Assembly: GCA_002327405.1 (NCBI GenBank)
Contig: DCVO01000067.1
Coordinates: forward strand, 1 to 8,322
DNA from: Thiobacillus sp. UBA2186
GTDB taxonomy: Bacteria; Pseudomonadota; Gammaproteobacteria; Burkholderiales; Thiobacillaceae
Reading direction: 5' to 3'
DNA length: 8,322 bases
Each line of letters begins with the position of its first letter. Positions within the stretch are counted from its first letter, which is position 1. Below the pieces are notes generated by a model. The model was given only the letters and a program-made list of their open reading frames with translations, was not told the DNA's origin and searched no databases. The translations under genes and the position numbers were made by a program. Positions 1-4,416 of this stretch are shown piece by piece.

Positions 1-52
1 AAGACTTTTTATACAGCTTCGTTAGAAGCCAGAAGGCTATCAGCCGCGCACC

Positions 53-89
53 TTGCGTTATCCATAGTAATGGTATATTTTTTATACCA
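53..89 (+). promoter_or_regulatory. Putative brnTA promoter with overlapping palindromic operator
   Basis: A perfect 7-bp inverted repeat, TGGTATA (71-77) and TATACCA (83-89), is separated by five T residues. Its left arm contains an extended -10 element: TGG followed by TATATT at 74-79. A weak -35 candidate, TTGCGT, lies at 53-58 with a short 15-bp spacer. The right arm ends on the A of the brnT start codon. Transcription from this -10 would start near 86, so the message would be almost leaderless, in keeping with the absence of a Shine-Dalgarno sequence before brnT. BrnA-type ribbon-helix-helix antitoxins repress their own operons, so this palindrome is the natural candidate operator. Promoter and operator functions are inference. 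Confidence 0.55.
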
Positions 90-361
90 TGTTCTTGTTT
101 GAATTCGATGCCCAGAAAAGCCGAATTAACCTGGAGAAACATGGGATTGACTTTGTTCAAGCCCAGGAACTCTGGAGCGATCCGTATCTGCTGGAAATTC
201 CAGCAAAGACAGTAGATGAACCCCGGATCATGGTCATTGGCCGGATCAGGGGCAAGCACTGGTCAGCGGTCATCACACACCGAAATTCGAACATTCGTAT
301 TATCTCTGTTCGCCGTTCGCGGCCTGAAGAGGTTGGACTGTATGAAAGCGAAGAAATTTGA
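89..361 (+). CDS. brnT: BrnT family toxin (type II toxin-antitoxin ribonuclease)
   Basis: This 90-residue protein has the BrnT pattern: an N-terminal FEFDAQKSRINLEKHGIDF segment (residues 4-22, the family's F-[DE]-x-x-K-x-x-x-N-x-x-K-H-G-[IV] signature), a DPYLLEIP stretch (31-38), an IGRIRGK strand (50-56) and a C-terminal IRIISVRRSRPEE segment (69-81) that matches the conserved RIIS.R.A...E ending. BrnT toxins adopt a RelE-like fold and act as ribonucleases that arrest translation; the cognate BrnA neutralises them and helps repress the operon. Length is normal for the family. The gene overlaps brnA by 20 bp. The ATG at 89 has no ribosome-binding site and lies on the edge of a palindrome, suggesting near-leaderless expression. 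Toxin-antitoxin pairs are common in integron cassettes and usually carry their own promoter. Family assignment is firm; activity is inferred. Confidence 0.9.
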   Translation: MFLFEFDAQKSRINLEKHGIDFVQAQELWSDPYLLEIPAKTVDEPRIMVIGRIRGKHWSAVITHRNSNIRIISVRRSRPEEVGLYESEEI

Positions 362-575
362 TTCAGATTTTGACAGCGGAAAGGACGTGAGCGCGATTTT
401 GGACATTACCAAAGCGCGTCGTCCTCTGCAAAAACAAAGAAGGGTAAATGTCGATTTTCCAGACTGGATGATCGAGTCCCTTGACAAGGAAGCCAGCCGT
501 TTGGGGGTGACGCGTCAGTCAATCATCAAGGTTTGGCTGGCTGAACGCCTCGAACAGTTGGCTTCTAACAAGTAA
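342..575 (+). CDS. brnA: BrnA family antitoxin (ribbon-helix-helix)
   Basis: The ATG at 342 lies inside the end of brnT and is preceded by AAGAGG (327-332) at 9-base spacing. It gives a 77-residue protein; a longer reading frame from 216 exists but would overlap most of brnT and lacks family sequence. Residues 33-72 form a ribbon-helix-helix unit: a basic strand RRVNVDFP (33-40), a first helix around WMIESLDKEASRLG (42-55) and a second helix TRQSIIKVWLAERLE (57-71). This is the MetJ/Arc-type DNA-binding fold of BrnA. The N-terminal third is the polar, probably flexible part expected to wrap BrnT. It should bind the palindrome at 71-89 and inhibit the toxin. The last codons and the TAA stop (573-575) lie inside the attC site that follows, so the gene ends within the recombination site. 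Confidence 0.88.
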   Translation: MKAKKFDSDFDSGKDVSAILDITKARRPLQKQRRVNVDFPDWMIESLDKEASRLGVTRQSIIKVWLAERLEQLASNK

Positions 576-622
576 ATGCAGCCGACGCCAGAAAGCGGCG
601 CGGCTGATTTACGCCGTTGGGC
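563..622 (+). other. attC recombination site 1 (end of brnTA cassette)
   Basis: The 3' core box (R') is GTTGGGC at 616-622. The opposing 5' box is TTCTAAC at 563-569, one base off the RYYYAAC consensus. Between them the strand folds: GTAAAT (572-577) pairs with ATTTAC (607-612), CAGCCG (579-584) pairs with CGGCTG (601-606), and CGCC (586-589) pairs with GGCG (597-600). G578 and A585 are left unpaired. Extrahelical bases on one arm are the feature by which integron integrases recognise the folded bottom strand. The length of 60 bp is typical of short attC sites. The stop codon of brnA sits in the left arm. Confidence 0.88.
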
Positions 623-638
623 GCAATGAGATGAATAC

Positions 639-1115
639 ATGAAAGAGTCTTTACGAACTGGAATCACGTTTGGCCTAACATCAGCCGTCATCACGACACT
701 CGGCCTGATGGTGGGACTGCATTCTGGCACGCATTCCCGAATGGTGGTGCTCGGCGGCATCCTGACCATAGCCATCGCCGATGCCTTTTCCGACGCACTC
801 GGCATTCACGTATCCGAGGAGTCAGAGAACGTCCATACGGTCAAGCAGATTTGGGCTGCCACCGCGGCGACATTTCTTGCCAAGTCCCTCTTTGCTCTCA
901 CATTTGCCGTGCCGGTTATCCTTCTGCCCCTTTCGACAGCCATCGGCGTCAGCCTCGCCTGGGGTTTGGCGATCCTTGCGATCCTGAGCTATGCCATGGC
1001 GAAGTCTCAAGGAGAAGCCCCGTGGAAGATCGTGGGCGAGCACGTGCTAATCGCCCTCGTTGTCATAGGAATCACCCGCTTGGTCGGAGACTGGGTAGGT
1101 AGCCTTGGAGGATGA
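639..1115 (+). CDS. VIT1/CCC1-like small integral membrane protein, putative metal transporter
   Basis: A 158-residue, very hydrophobic protein with about five membrane segments (roughly 8-29, 35-56, 72-94, 97-121 and 133-152). The stretch from LGLMVGL (21-27) through IADAFSDALGIHVSEESE (45-62) resembles the first two helices of VIT1/CCC1 transporters, where a glycine-rich first helix is followed by an [AD]-D-x-x-S-x-A-x-[GS]-x-x-[LI]-S-x-x-[SE]-[EQ] motif. That family moves Fe(II) or Mn(II) out of the cytosol. The acidic residues D48, D52, E60, E61 and E63 near the end of helix 2 are candidate metal ligands. The loop between helices 2 and 3 is only about 15 residues, so the cytoplasmic metal-binding domain of plant VIT1 is absent. 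The gene is the only cargo of its cassette and ends just before attC2. Only a weak GAG (628-630) precedes the ATG. Substrate is not determined. Confidence 0.65.
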   Translation: MKESLRTGITFGLTSAVITTLGLMVGLHSGTHSRMVVLGGILTIAIADAFSDALGIHVSEESENVHTVKQIWAATAATFLAKSLFALTFAVPVILLPLSTAIGVSLAWGLAILAILSYAMAKSQGEAPWKIVGEHVLIALVVIGITRLVGDWVGSLGG

Positions 1116-1121
1116 CGAGCA

Positions 1122-1180
1122 CCCCAACAAGCCGGATGCACGCGACGGCTTGCAGCCGCGCGTGATCCGCAGCGTTGGGC
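1122..1180 (+). other. attC recombination site 2 (end of VIT-like cassette)
   Basis: R' is GTTGGGC at 1174-1180; the opposing box is CCCCAAC at 1122-1128. CGGAT (1133-1137) pairs with ATCCG (1165-1169), CACGCG (1139-1144) with CGCGTG (1159-1164), and CGGC (1146-1149) with GCCG (1155-1158). The loop is TTGCA. G1138 and A1145 are extrahelical, at the same positions relative to the stem as in site 1: five or six pairs, G, six pairs, A, four pairs. Site 2 is nearly identical to site 4 (3097-3146), whereas site 1 differs in sequence but not in geometry. Confidence 0.9.
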
Positions 1181-1222
1181 ATTACAGGTTTAACCACGTA
1201 CTCACATTTCCTGGAGGGGAAC

Positions 1223-2035
1223 ATGGCATCAATTCCAAAAAAAGTCGCCGAACGCTTGGTCGCCGGAATCAAGAGATATCAGCCCATTCTCATTGCCGCG
1301 AAGGCACGAGATGTCGGTGAGGCCGATACCGTCACTATCATAAAAGACATGCTGAGCGACATCTTTGGATACGACAAATACACGGACCTTACATCTGAAT
1401 ATGCCATCCGAGGAACGTACTGCGATCTTGCAACAAAAATCGACGGCGTATTGCAAACGCTTATTGAGGTCAAGGCCATTGGTCTGGACCTGAAAGAGCA
1501 ACACTTAAAACAGGCAGTCGACTATGCAGCCAACCAAGGGGTTGAATGGGTACTGCTCACGAACGGAATCAGTTGGCGGGTATACCGCCTGACGTTTGCC
1601 AAACCCATTGATTATGAACTCGTCGTTGATCTCGACTTCTCAACTCTCAATTCCCGCTCCGAACACGACCTTGAACTCATTTACCTGTGGTGCAAAGAAG
1701 GCTGGCAGCGATCTGTCCTAGGCGAGTACCACACCCAGAGGCAGGCGTTGTCTCGTTTCTTTATTGGGGCCATGCTCCAGACCACCCCTGTTCTCGAAGT
1801 TATTCGCAGAGAGCTTCGCCGCGTTTCTCCTGACGTTCGGATCGATATTGATCAAATCAAGGAGGTACTCCTGAGCGAGGTTATCAAGCGGGAAGTAATC
1901 GAAGGCGAGAAGGCTGAGGATGCACGGAAGAAGATTGCAAAAGCCGCTGCGAAAGCGTTACGTGCATCGAACTCGAAGGTAAGTGAAAAAGAACCTGACG
2001 TTGCTTCGACACCAATGTCGGATGGTTCGGTGTGA
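1223..2035 (+). CDS. Standalone HsdR N-terminal-like PD-(D/E)XK nuclease-domain protein
   Basis: The ATG at 1223 is preceded by a strong GGAGG (1213-1217) and gives 270 residues. An upstream TTG at 1175 falls inside the attC core and is not credible as the start. Residues about 35-125 resemble the N-terminal domain of type I restriction HsdR (HSDR_N type): E36, then D74 in KIDGVL and E82-V-K84 in LIEVKA form a D-x7-E-x-K nuclease motif, followed by QAVDYA (97-102, the Q-x-x-x-Y element) and VLLTNGISWRVYRL (110-123), which matches the family's '[LV]TNG..WR.Y' strand. There is no helicase domain and no HsdM or HsdS nearby. The C-terminal half is helical, with a lysine- and alanine-rich stretch (226-250) and a low-complexity tail. 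Such standalone proteins are usually annotated only by domain. A DNA-targeting role, perhaps defensive, is inference; the active-site residues appear intact. Confidence 0.72.
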   Translation: MASIPKKVAERLVAGIKRYQPILIAAKARDVGEADTVTIIKDMLSDIFGYDKYTDLTSEYAIRGTYCDLATKIDGVLQTLIEVKAIGLDLKEQHLKQAVDYAANQGVEWVLLTNGISWRVYRLTFAKPIDYELVVDLDFSTLNSRSEHDLELIYLWCKEGWQRSVLGEYHTQRQALSRFFIGAMLQTTPVLEVIRRELRRVSPDVRIDIDQIKEVLLSEVIKREVIEGEKAEDARKKIAKAAAKALRASNSKVSEKEPDVASTPMSDGSV

Positions 2036-2036
2036 T

Positions 2037-2068
2037 GCCCAACAAACGTTTCGAGAGGGACGTTCGGC
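2037..2068 (+). other. Degenerate, very short attC-like site 3
   Basis: Directly after the HsdR-N-like stop codon comes GCCCAAC (2037-2043), a perfect 5' attC box that is the exact reverse complement of the GTTGGGC core. Only 18 bases later is GTTCGGC (2062-2068), one base off the GTTRRRY core consensus. The inner sequence offers only AACGT (2045-2049) against ACGTT (2060-2064). The stem with extrahelical G and A found in the other three sites is missing and the total is about 32 bp instead of about 60. This looks like an attC that has lost its centre by deletion. Whether an integrase could still use it is unknown. It could also be a chance resemblance, but its position at a gene boundary argues otherwise. 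Confidence 0.5.
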
Positions 2069-2086
2069 AGAAGTAAGGATCAAAAT

Positions 2087-3085
2087 ATGGGAAGAACCGC
2101 GATCGTGATACGTAACTCCGTGGCGGCGGTGTATCTGCTTTTCCTGGCATCCGCGGTCGGCTATGGGGCGGATTACGATCCACTGGCCGTTTCTGCCCAG
2201 TACACACCTCGCGTTGTGGACCTGACCGTCCGGGATACAAAACGGAACCGCGATATCCCCGTCCGAGTATATCTGCCGCAGGCCACGCAGGCCGCGCCTG
2301 TGGTCTTGTTCAGTCATGGGCTTGGCGGATCTCGGGAAGGAAGTGGCTACCTTGGCAGGCATTGGGCTGCCCGAGGCTACGTGACGGTGTTTCTCCAGCA
2401 TCCCGGAAGCGATGCCTCCGTATGGAAGGACGAAGCGCCGGAACGGCGCATGCAGGCCATGCGCAAGGCGGCAAGCGCGCGGAACTTCCTGTTGCGCGTG
2501 AAAGATGTTCCCGCCGTCCTGGATCAGCTCGATCAATGGAACAAAATGGATGGGCATGCGCTGGCGGGAAGACTCGACCTGCGGAAGGTTGGCATGTCCG
2601 GCCACTCGTTTGGCGCCGTGACCACACAGGCGGTAAGCGGACAAGCGACCGCACGGGGAAAGAAGCTTTTCACCGACCCGCGAATTGACGCTGCGGTCGT
2701 TATGAGCCCCAGCAGCCCGAGACGCGGCACGCCGGAATCGGCGTTTGGCAGGGTCTCGCTGCCCTGGATGCTGATGACCGGCACGAACGACACTGCTCCG
2801 ATTGGCAATGCTGACATGAAGTCTCGTCTAGCAGTATTTCCCGCCTTGCCACCCGGCGGGAAATACGAGTTGGTTCTTTTCGGAGCCGAACACTCCGCGT
2901 TCACGGATCAAGCCTTGCCTGGGGATACCGAGCTGCGCAACCCGAATCACCATCGCGCCATCCTGGCGCTCAGCACCGCTTTTTGGGACGCGTTCCTTCT
3001 CGATAGTGAATCCGCGCGACAATGGCTCGATGGTGATGGCCCAAGATCTGTACTGGACGAGCAGGACAAGTGGCGGAAGAAGTGA
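2087..3085 (+). CDS. Exported alpha/beta-hydrolase (dienelactone hydrolase/PAF-acetylhydrolase-like)
   Basis: AAGGA (2075-2079) lies 7 bases before the ATG. The 332-residue product begins with a Sec-type signal peptide: a short basic N-terminus, a hydrophobic core (about 11-24) and a likely cleavage near YGA-DY (26-30). The mature part has the alpha/beta-hydrolase landmarks: an oxyanion-hole region SHGLGGS (76-82), the nucleophile elbow GHSFG (172-176) with Ser174, a likely acid Asp235 in TGTND (231-235), and the catalytic His269 in GAEHS (266-270). Order and spacing fit a complete Ser-Asp-His triad. The segment RDIPVRVYLP (55-64) before the first core strand is usual in the predicted dienelactone hydrolase/PAF-acetylhydrolase-like group (COG4188 type). 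The substrate, an ester or lactone, cannot be told from sequence. It is the last gene before the broken fourth attC. A periplasmic or secreted location is inferred. Confidence 0.78.
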   Translation: MGRTAIVIRNSVAAVYLLFLASAVGYGADYDPLAVSAQYTPRVVDLTVRDTKRNRDIPVRVYLPQATQAAPVVLFSHGLGGSREGSGYLGRHWAARGYVTVFLQHPGSDASVWKDEAPERRMQAMRKAASARNFLLRVKDVPAVLDQLDQWNKMDGHALAGRLDLRKVGMSGHSFGAVTTQAVSGQATARGKKLFTDPRIDAAVVMSPSSPRRGTPESAFGRVSLPWMLMTGTNDTAPIGNADMKSRLAVFPALPPGGKYELVLFGAEHSAFTDQALPGDTELRNPNHHRAILALSTAFWDAFLLDSESARQWLDGDGPRSVLDEQDKWRKK

Positions 3086-3096
3086 GCAATCGGGAT

Positions 3097-3146
3097 GTCC
3101 AACAAGCCGGATGCACGCGACGGCTGATAGTCGCGCGTGATCCGCA
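3097..3146 (+). other. attC site 4, truncated: stem intact, 3' core box lost
   Basis: GTCCAAC (3097-3103) is a perfect 5' box. CGGAT (3108-3112) pairs with ATCCG (3140-3144), CACGCG (3114-3119) with CGCGTG (3134-3139), and CGGC (3121-3124) with GTCG (3130-3133) including one G-T wobble. G3113 and A3120 are extrahelical as in sites 1 and 2. The sequence matches site 2 base for base through the outer stem and the CA after it (3145-3146), then diverges exactly where GCGTTGGGC should appear. In its place begins the repeat region CAGCAACGGG (3147 onward) that leads into the transposase element. No GTTRRRY core is found close by, so the site is predicted to be inactive. Confidence 0.8.
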
Positions 3147-3165
3147 CAGCAACGGGACCACAAAC

Positions 3166-3250
3166 GGGGTCAGGACCACAAACGAAGCAAAAAACGAAGA
3201 AAGAACAGCAACGGGGTCAGGTCTGAAAGAACAGCAACGGGGTCAGGTCT
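3166..3250 (+). repeat. GGGGTCAGG repeats including an exact 26-bp tandem duplication
   Basis: GGGGTCAGG occurs at 3166-3174, 3213-3221 and 3239-3247. The last two belong to an exact 26-bp tandem repeat (3199-3224 and 3225-3250) built of GAAAGAACAGCAACGG followed by the GGTCAGGTCT core. A decayed start of the same unit, ACAGCAACGGG, occurs at 3146-3156, right at the attC4 break, and ACCACAAACG is doubled at 3157-3166 and 3175-3184. The copies become more perfect toward the transposase gene, so the last one flows into the left terminal inverted repeat. These appear to be successive or decayed copies of the element's left end. Confidence 0.8.
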
Positions 3251-3266
3251 TGCAATAACGCATTCC
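3240..3266 (+). repeat. Left terminal inverted repeat of the RAYT element
   Basis: GGGTCAGGTCTTGCA (3240-3254) is the exact reverse complement of 4145-4159. The match continues inward with one mismatch through TAAC (3256-3259) and on to 3266, giving about 24 of 27 matching positions against 4133-4159. A perfect copy of the 15-base core also occurs at 4255-4269 in the duplicated right end. Confidence 0.82.
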
Positions 3267-3285
3267 TTCATGCAACACTCCCCCC

Positions 3286-4134
3286 ATGGCACGCCCCCTA
3301 AGACTCGAACTTCCCGGTGGTCTTTACCACGTTACCTCGCGGGGTGACGGGCGGGAGGATATTTACCTGTCCGACCAGGATCGCGAGGCTTGGCTGGAAG
3401 TGCTGGCTCAGGTCTGCCGGCGCTTCAACTGGGCATGCCATGCCTGGTGCCAGATGAACAATCATTACCACCTGTTGATAGAAACGCCTGAGGCGAACCT
3501 GGCAGAGGGCATGCGACAACTCAACGGGGTCTATACTCAGCGCTTCAACCGTGCACATGGCCGGGTCGGGCATGTATTCCAGGGGCGCTACAAAGCCATT
3601 TTGGTGGAACGCGACAGTTACCTGCTTGAGCTGTCGCGCTATGTCGTCTTGAACCCTCTGCGCGCGAAGATGGTGAAACGGCTGGAAGCCTGGCCATGGA
3701 GCAGCTATCTTGCCACCTGCGGCCAAGTACCCGCCCCCGCCTGGCTGCAGACGGACTGGATACTGGCGCAATTCGGCAAGCAGCGTGCCAGCGCCATCCG
3801 CAAGTATGTGCAGTTCGTGCATGAAGGCGCCCGCCTGCCGAGCGTGTGGACGCAGTTGCAGGGCCAGATCTATTTGGGTTCGGAGGCTTTCGTGAAGAAA
3901 ATGCAGTCAAAGATAGAGCAGGCGCCGATGCTGGGCGAAATACCCCGATCCCAGCGGCGGGCATTGACTCAGCCCCTGGCTGAATTCGAGACGCGCTATG
4001 AATACAAGGAGGCCATGGCACGCGCCTACCTGTCGGGCCAATATACGATGGCGGCGATAGCCCGGCACTTTGGGGTGCATTATTCGACGGTGAGCAGAAT
4101 GGTGAGGGAATATGAAAAGCCGGAGAAGGGATGA
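3286..4134 (+). CDS. REP-associated tyrosine transposase (Y1/HUH, TnpA_REP-like) with C-terminal HTH
   Basis: The 282-residue protein starts MARPLRLELPGGLYHVTSRG, the usual opening of this family. The HUH metal-binding motif is H60-Y-H62 within MNNHYHLLIE (57-66). The catalytic tyrosine is most likely Y119 in LSRYVVLNPLRA (116-127), matching the family's RY..LNP.RA. RVGHVFQGRYKA (93-104) and WPWSSY (136-141) are further family blocks. A C-terminal helix-turn-helix, MAAIARHFGVHYSTVSRMVREY (about 255-276), is seen in a subgroup of these proteins. The enzyme makes single-strand cuts in DNA by a 5'-phosphotyrosine link and is associated with REP palindromes. All catalytic residues are present. 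There is no Shine-Dalgarno sequence before the ATG at 3286, so expression may be low. The last 19 codons lie in a segment that is duplicated downstream. Confidence 0.92.
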   Translation: MARPLRLELPGGLYHVTSRGDGREDIYLSDQDREAWLEVLAQVCRRFNWACHAWCQMNNHYHLLIETPEANLAEGMRQLNGVYTQRFNRAHGRVGHVFQGRYKAILVERDSYLLELSRYVVLNPLRAKMVKRLEAWPWSSYLATCGQVPAPAWLQTDWILAQFGKQRASAIRKYVQFVHEGARLPSVWTQLQGQIYLGSEAFVKKMQSKIEQAPMLGEIPRSQRRALTQPLAEFETRYEYKEAMARAYLSGQYTMAAIARHFGVHYSTVSRMVREYEKPEKG

Positions 4135-4164
4135 AATGTGTTAGTGCAAGACCTGACCCTATCC
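4076..4164 (+). repeat. 89-bp direct repeat, copy 1 (transposase 3' end and right terminus)
   Basis: This segment covers the last 19 codons and stop of the transposase, the right terminal repeat and the start of the GACCCTATCC repeats. It recurs at 4186-4274 with one substitution (G4104 against A4214). The offset is 110 bp, with 21 bp between the copies. Confidence 0.93.
4133..4159 (-). repeat. Right terminal inverted repeat of the RAYT element
   Basis: Reverse complement of the left terminus at 3240-3266: a 15-base perfect core (4145-4159), then about nine further matches in twelve toward the gene. It begins inside the stop codon of the transposase (4132-4134), so the reading frame fills the element up to its end. 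Confidence 0.82.
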
Positions 4165-4185
4165 GTGTTTGACCCTATCCGTGTT
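4154..4185 (+). repeat. 16-bp tandem repeat, two copies
   Basis: TGACCCTATCCGTGTT occurs at 4154-4169 and again, unchanged, at 4170-4185. Variants continue after the second long repeat copy: CTATCCGTGTT at 4279-4289, GACCCTATCC at about 4293-4302, and CTATCC twice more before 4320. These are the right-hand counterpart of the left GGGGTCAGG repeats. Confidence 0.85.
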
Positions 4186-4274
4186 TGCATTATTCGACGG
4201 TGAGCAGAATGGTAAGGGAATATGAAAAGCCGGAGAAGGGATGAAATGTGTTAGTGCAAGACCTGACCCTATCC
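4186..4274 (+). repeat. 89-bp direct repeat, copy 2
   Basis: Second copy of 4076-4164, identical except for A4214. It carries a non-translated duplicate of the transposase C-terminal coding end (the stop-codon copy is at 4242-4244) and a second perfect core of the right terminal repeat at 4255-4269. Confidence 0.93.
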
Positions 4275-4416
4275 CACACTATCCGTGTTACTGACCCTAT
4301 CCGCACTATCCGACTATCCGCAGATGAGCGCAGACGTTTCAAAGGCCCGCCCTCGTCCAATGCCTCGCCAGCCGGGCAAGCCCTGTCGAACAGCAGTCTT
4401 GTGAACCCACTGGGGC
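4275..4416. other. Non-coding junction between the RAYT element and rsmI
   Basis: The first 45 bases hold decayed CTATCCG repeats. From about 4320 to 4416 I see no gene and no strong terminator: GCCCG (4345-4349) and CGGGC (4373-4377) could pair, but with a 23-base loop and no T-run. TCCGCAGATGA at 4317-4327 is inverted at 4436-4446, inside the rsmI 3' end. Sequence similar to an attC core is not found here, so the missing half of attC4 was not simply displaced to this side. Confidence 0.6.

Larger units (their letters stand above)
60..3146 (+). mobile_element. Distal part of an integron gene-cassette array
   Basis: Four successive attC-type sites (563-622, 1122-1180, 2037-2068, 3097-3146) follow four single-gene or gene-pair units that all point the same way, with the GTTGGGC core at the 3' end of each complete site. 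This is the layout of cassettes captured by an integron integrase. Approximate cassettes, cut after the G of GTT: start unresolved to 616 (brnTA), 617-1174 (VIT-like), 1175 to about 2062 (HsdR-N-like), then the hydrolase up to the broken fourth site. The cassette DNA is visibly less GC-rich than the rsmI-ubiD block. The left boundary is not resolved, because I see no convincing attC in the first 60 bases, and no intI or attI is present. The attC folds are seen directly; the array reading is inference from them. Confidence 0.8.
3147..4274 (+). mobile_element. RAYT (REP-associated tyrosine transposase) element with flanking repeats
   Basis: The unit consists of left repeats (3147-3254), terminal inverted repeats at 3240-3266 and 4133-4159, the Y1 transposase gene (3286-4134), and right repeats with a duplicated terminus (to 4274 and in decayed form to about 4320). 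The left end abuts the truncated attC4 and the right end lies about 100 bp from the end of rsmI. I see no clear target-site duplication. The repeats on the two sides share GACCTGACCC when read on the same strand, as expected for short palindromic elements that such transposases mobilise. Element boundaries are approximate. Confidence 0.7.

Noticed and set aside
21..63. Possible upstream attC ending in GTTATCC (57-63), with AGCC/GGCT pairing at 27-30 and 35-38
   Set aside because: The core matches GTTRRRY at only five of seven positions and the flanking sequence does not give the bulged stem seen in the other sites. It may be the left boundary of the brnTA cassette, but the sequence does not support calling it.
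216..341. N-terminal extension of brnA from an ATG at 216
   Set aside because: The extra 42 residues are an out-of-frame reading of brnT and show no ribbon-helix-helix features; the ATG at 342 has a ribosome-binding site and gives the normal length.
1175..1222. TTG start for the HsdR-N-like gene inside the attC core
   Set aside because: The ATG at 1223 has a strong GGAGG at good spacing, and the upstream codons come from the recombination site.
1958..2644. 228-codon open frame on the minus strand across the nuclease-hydrolase junction
   Set aside because: It is antisense to two well-supported genes and resembles no family; it is a coding shadow in GC-rich DNA.
3157..3250. CRISPR-like array left of the transposase
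   Set aside because: Repeat units are directly adjacent or irregularly spaced without uniform unique spacers, and they share sequence with the transposase ends.
4345..4377. Possible terminator for rsmI (GCCCG with CGGGC)
   Set aside because: Five pairs with a 23-base loop and no T-run on the rsmI strand; too weak to call.
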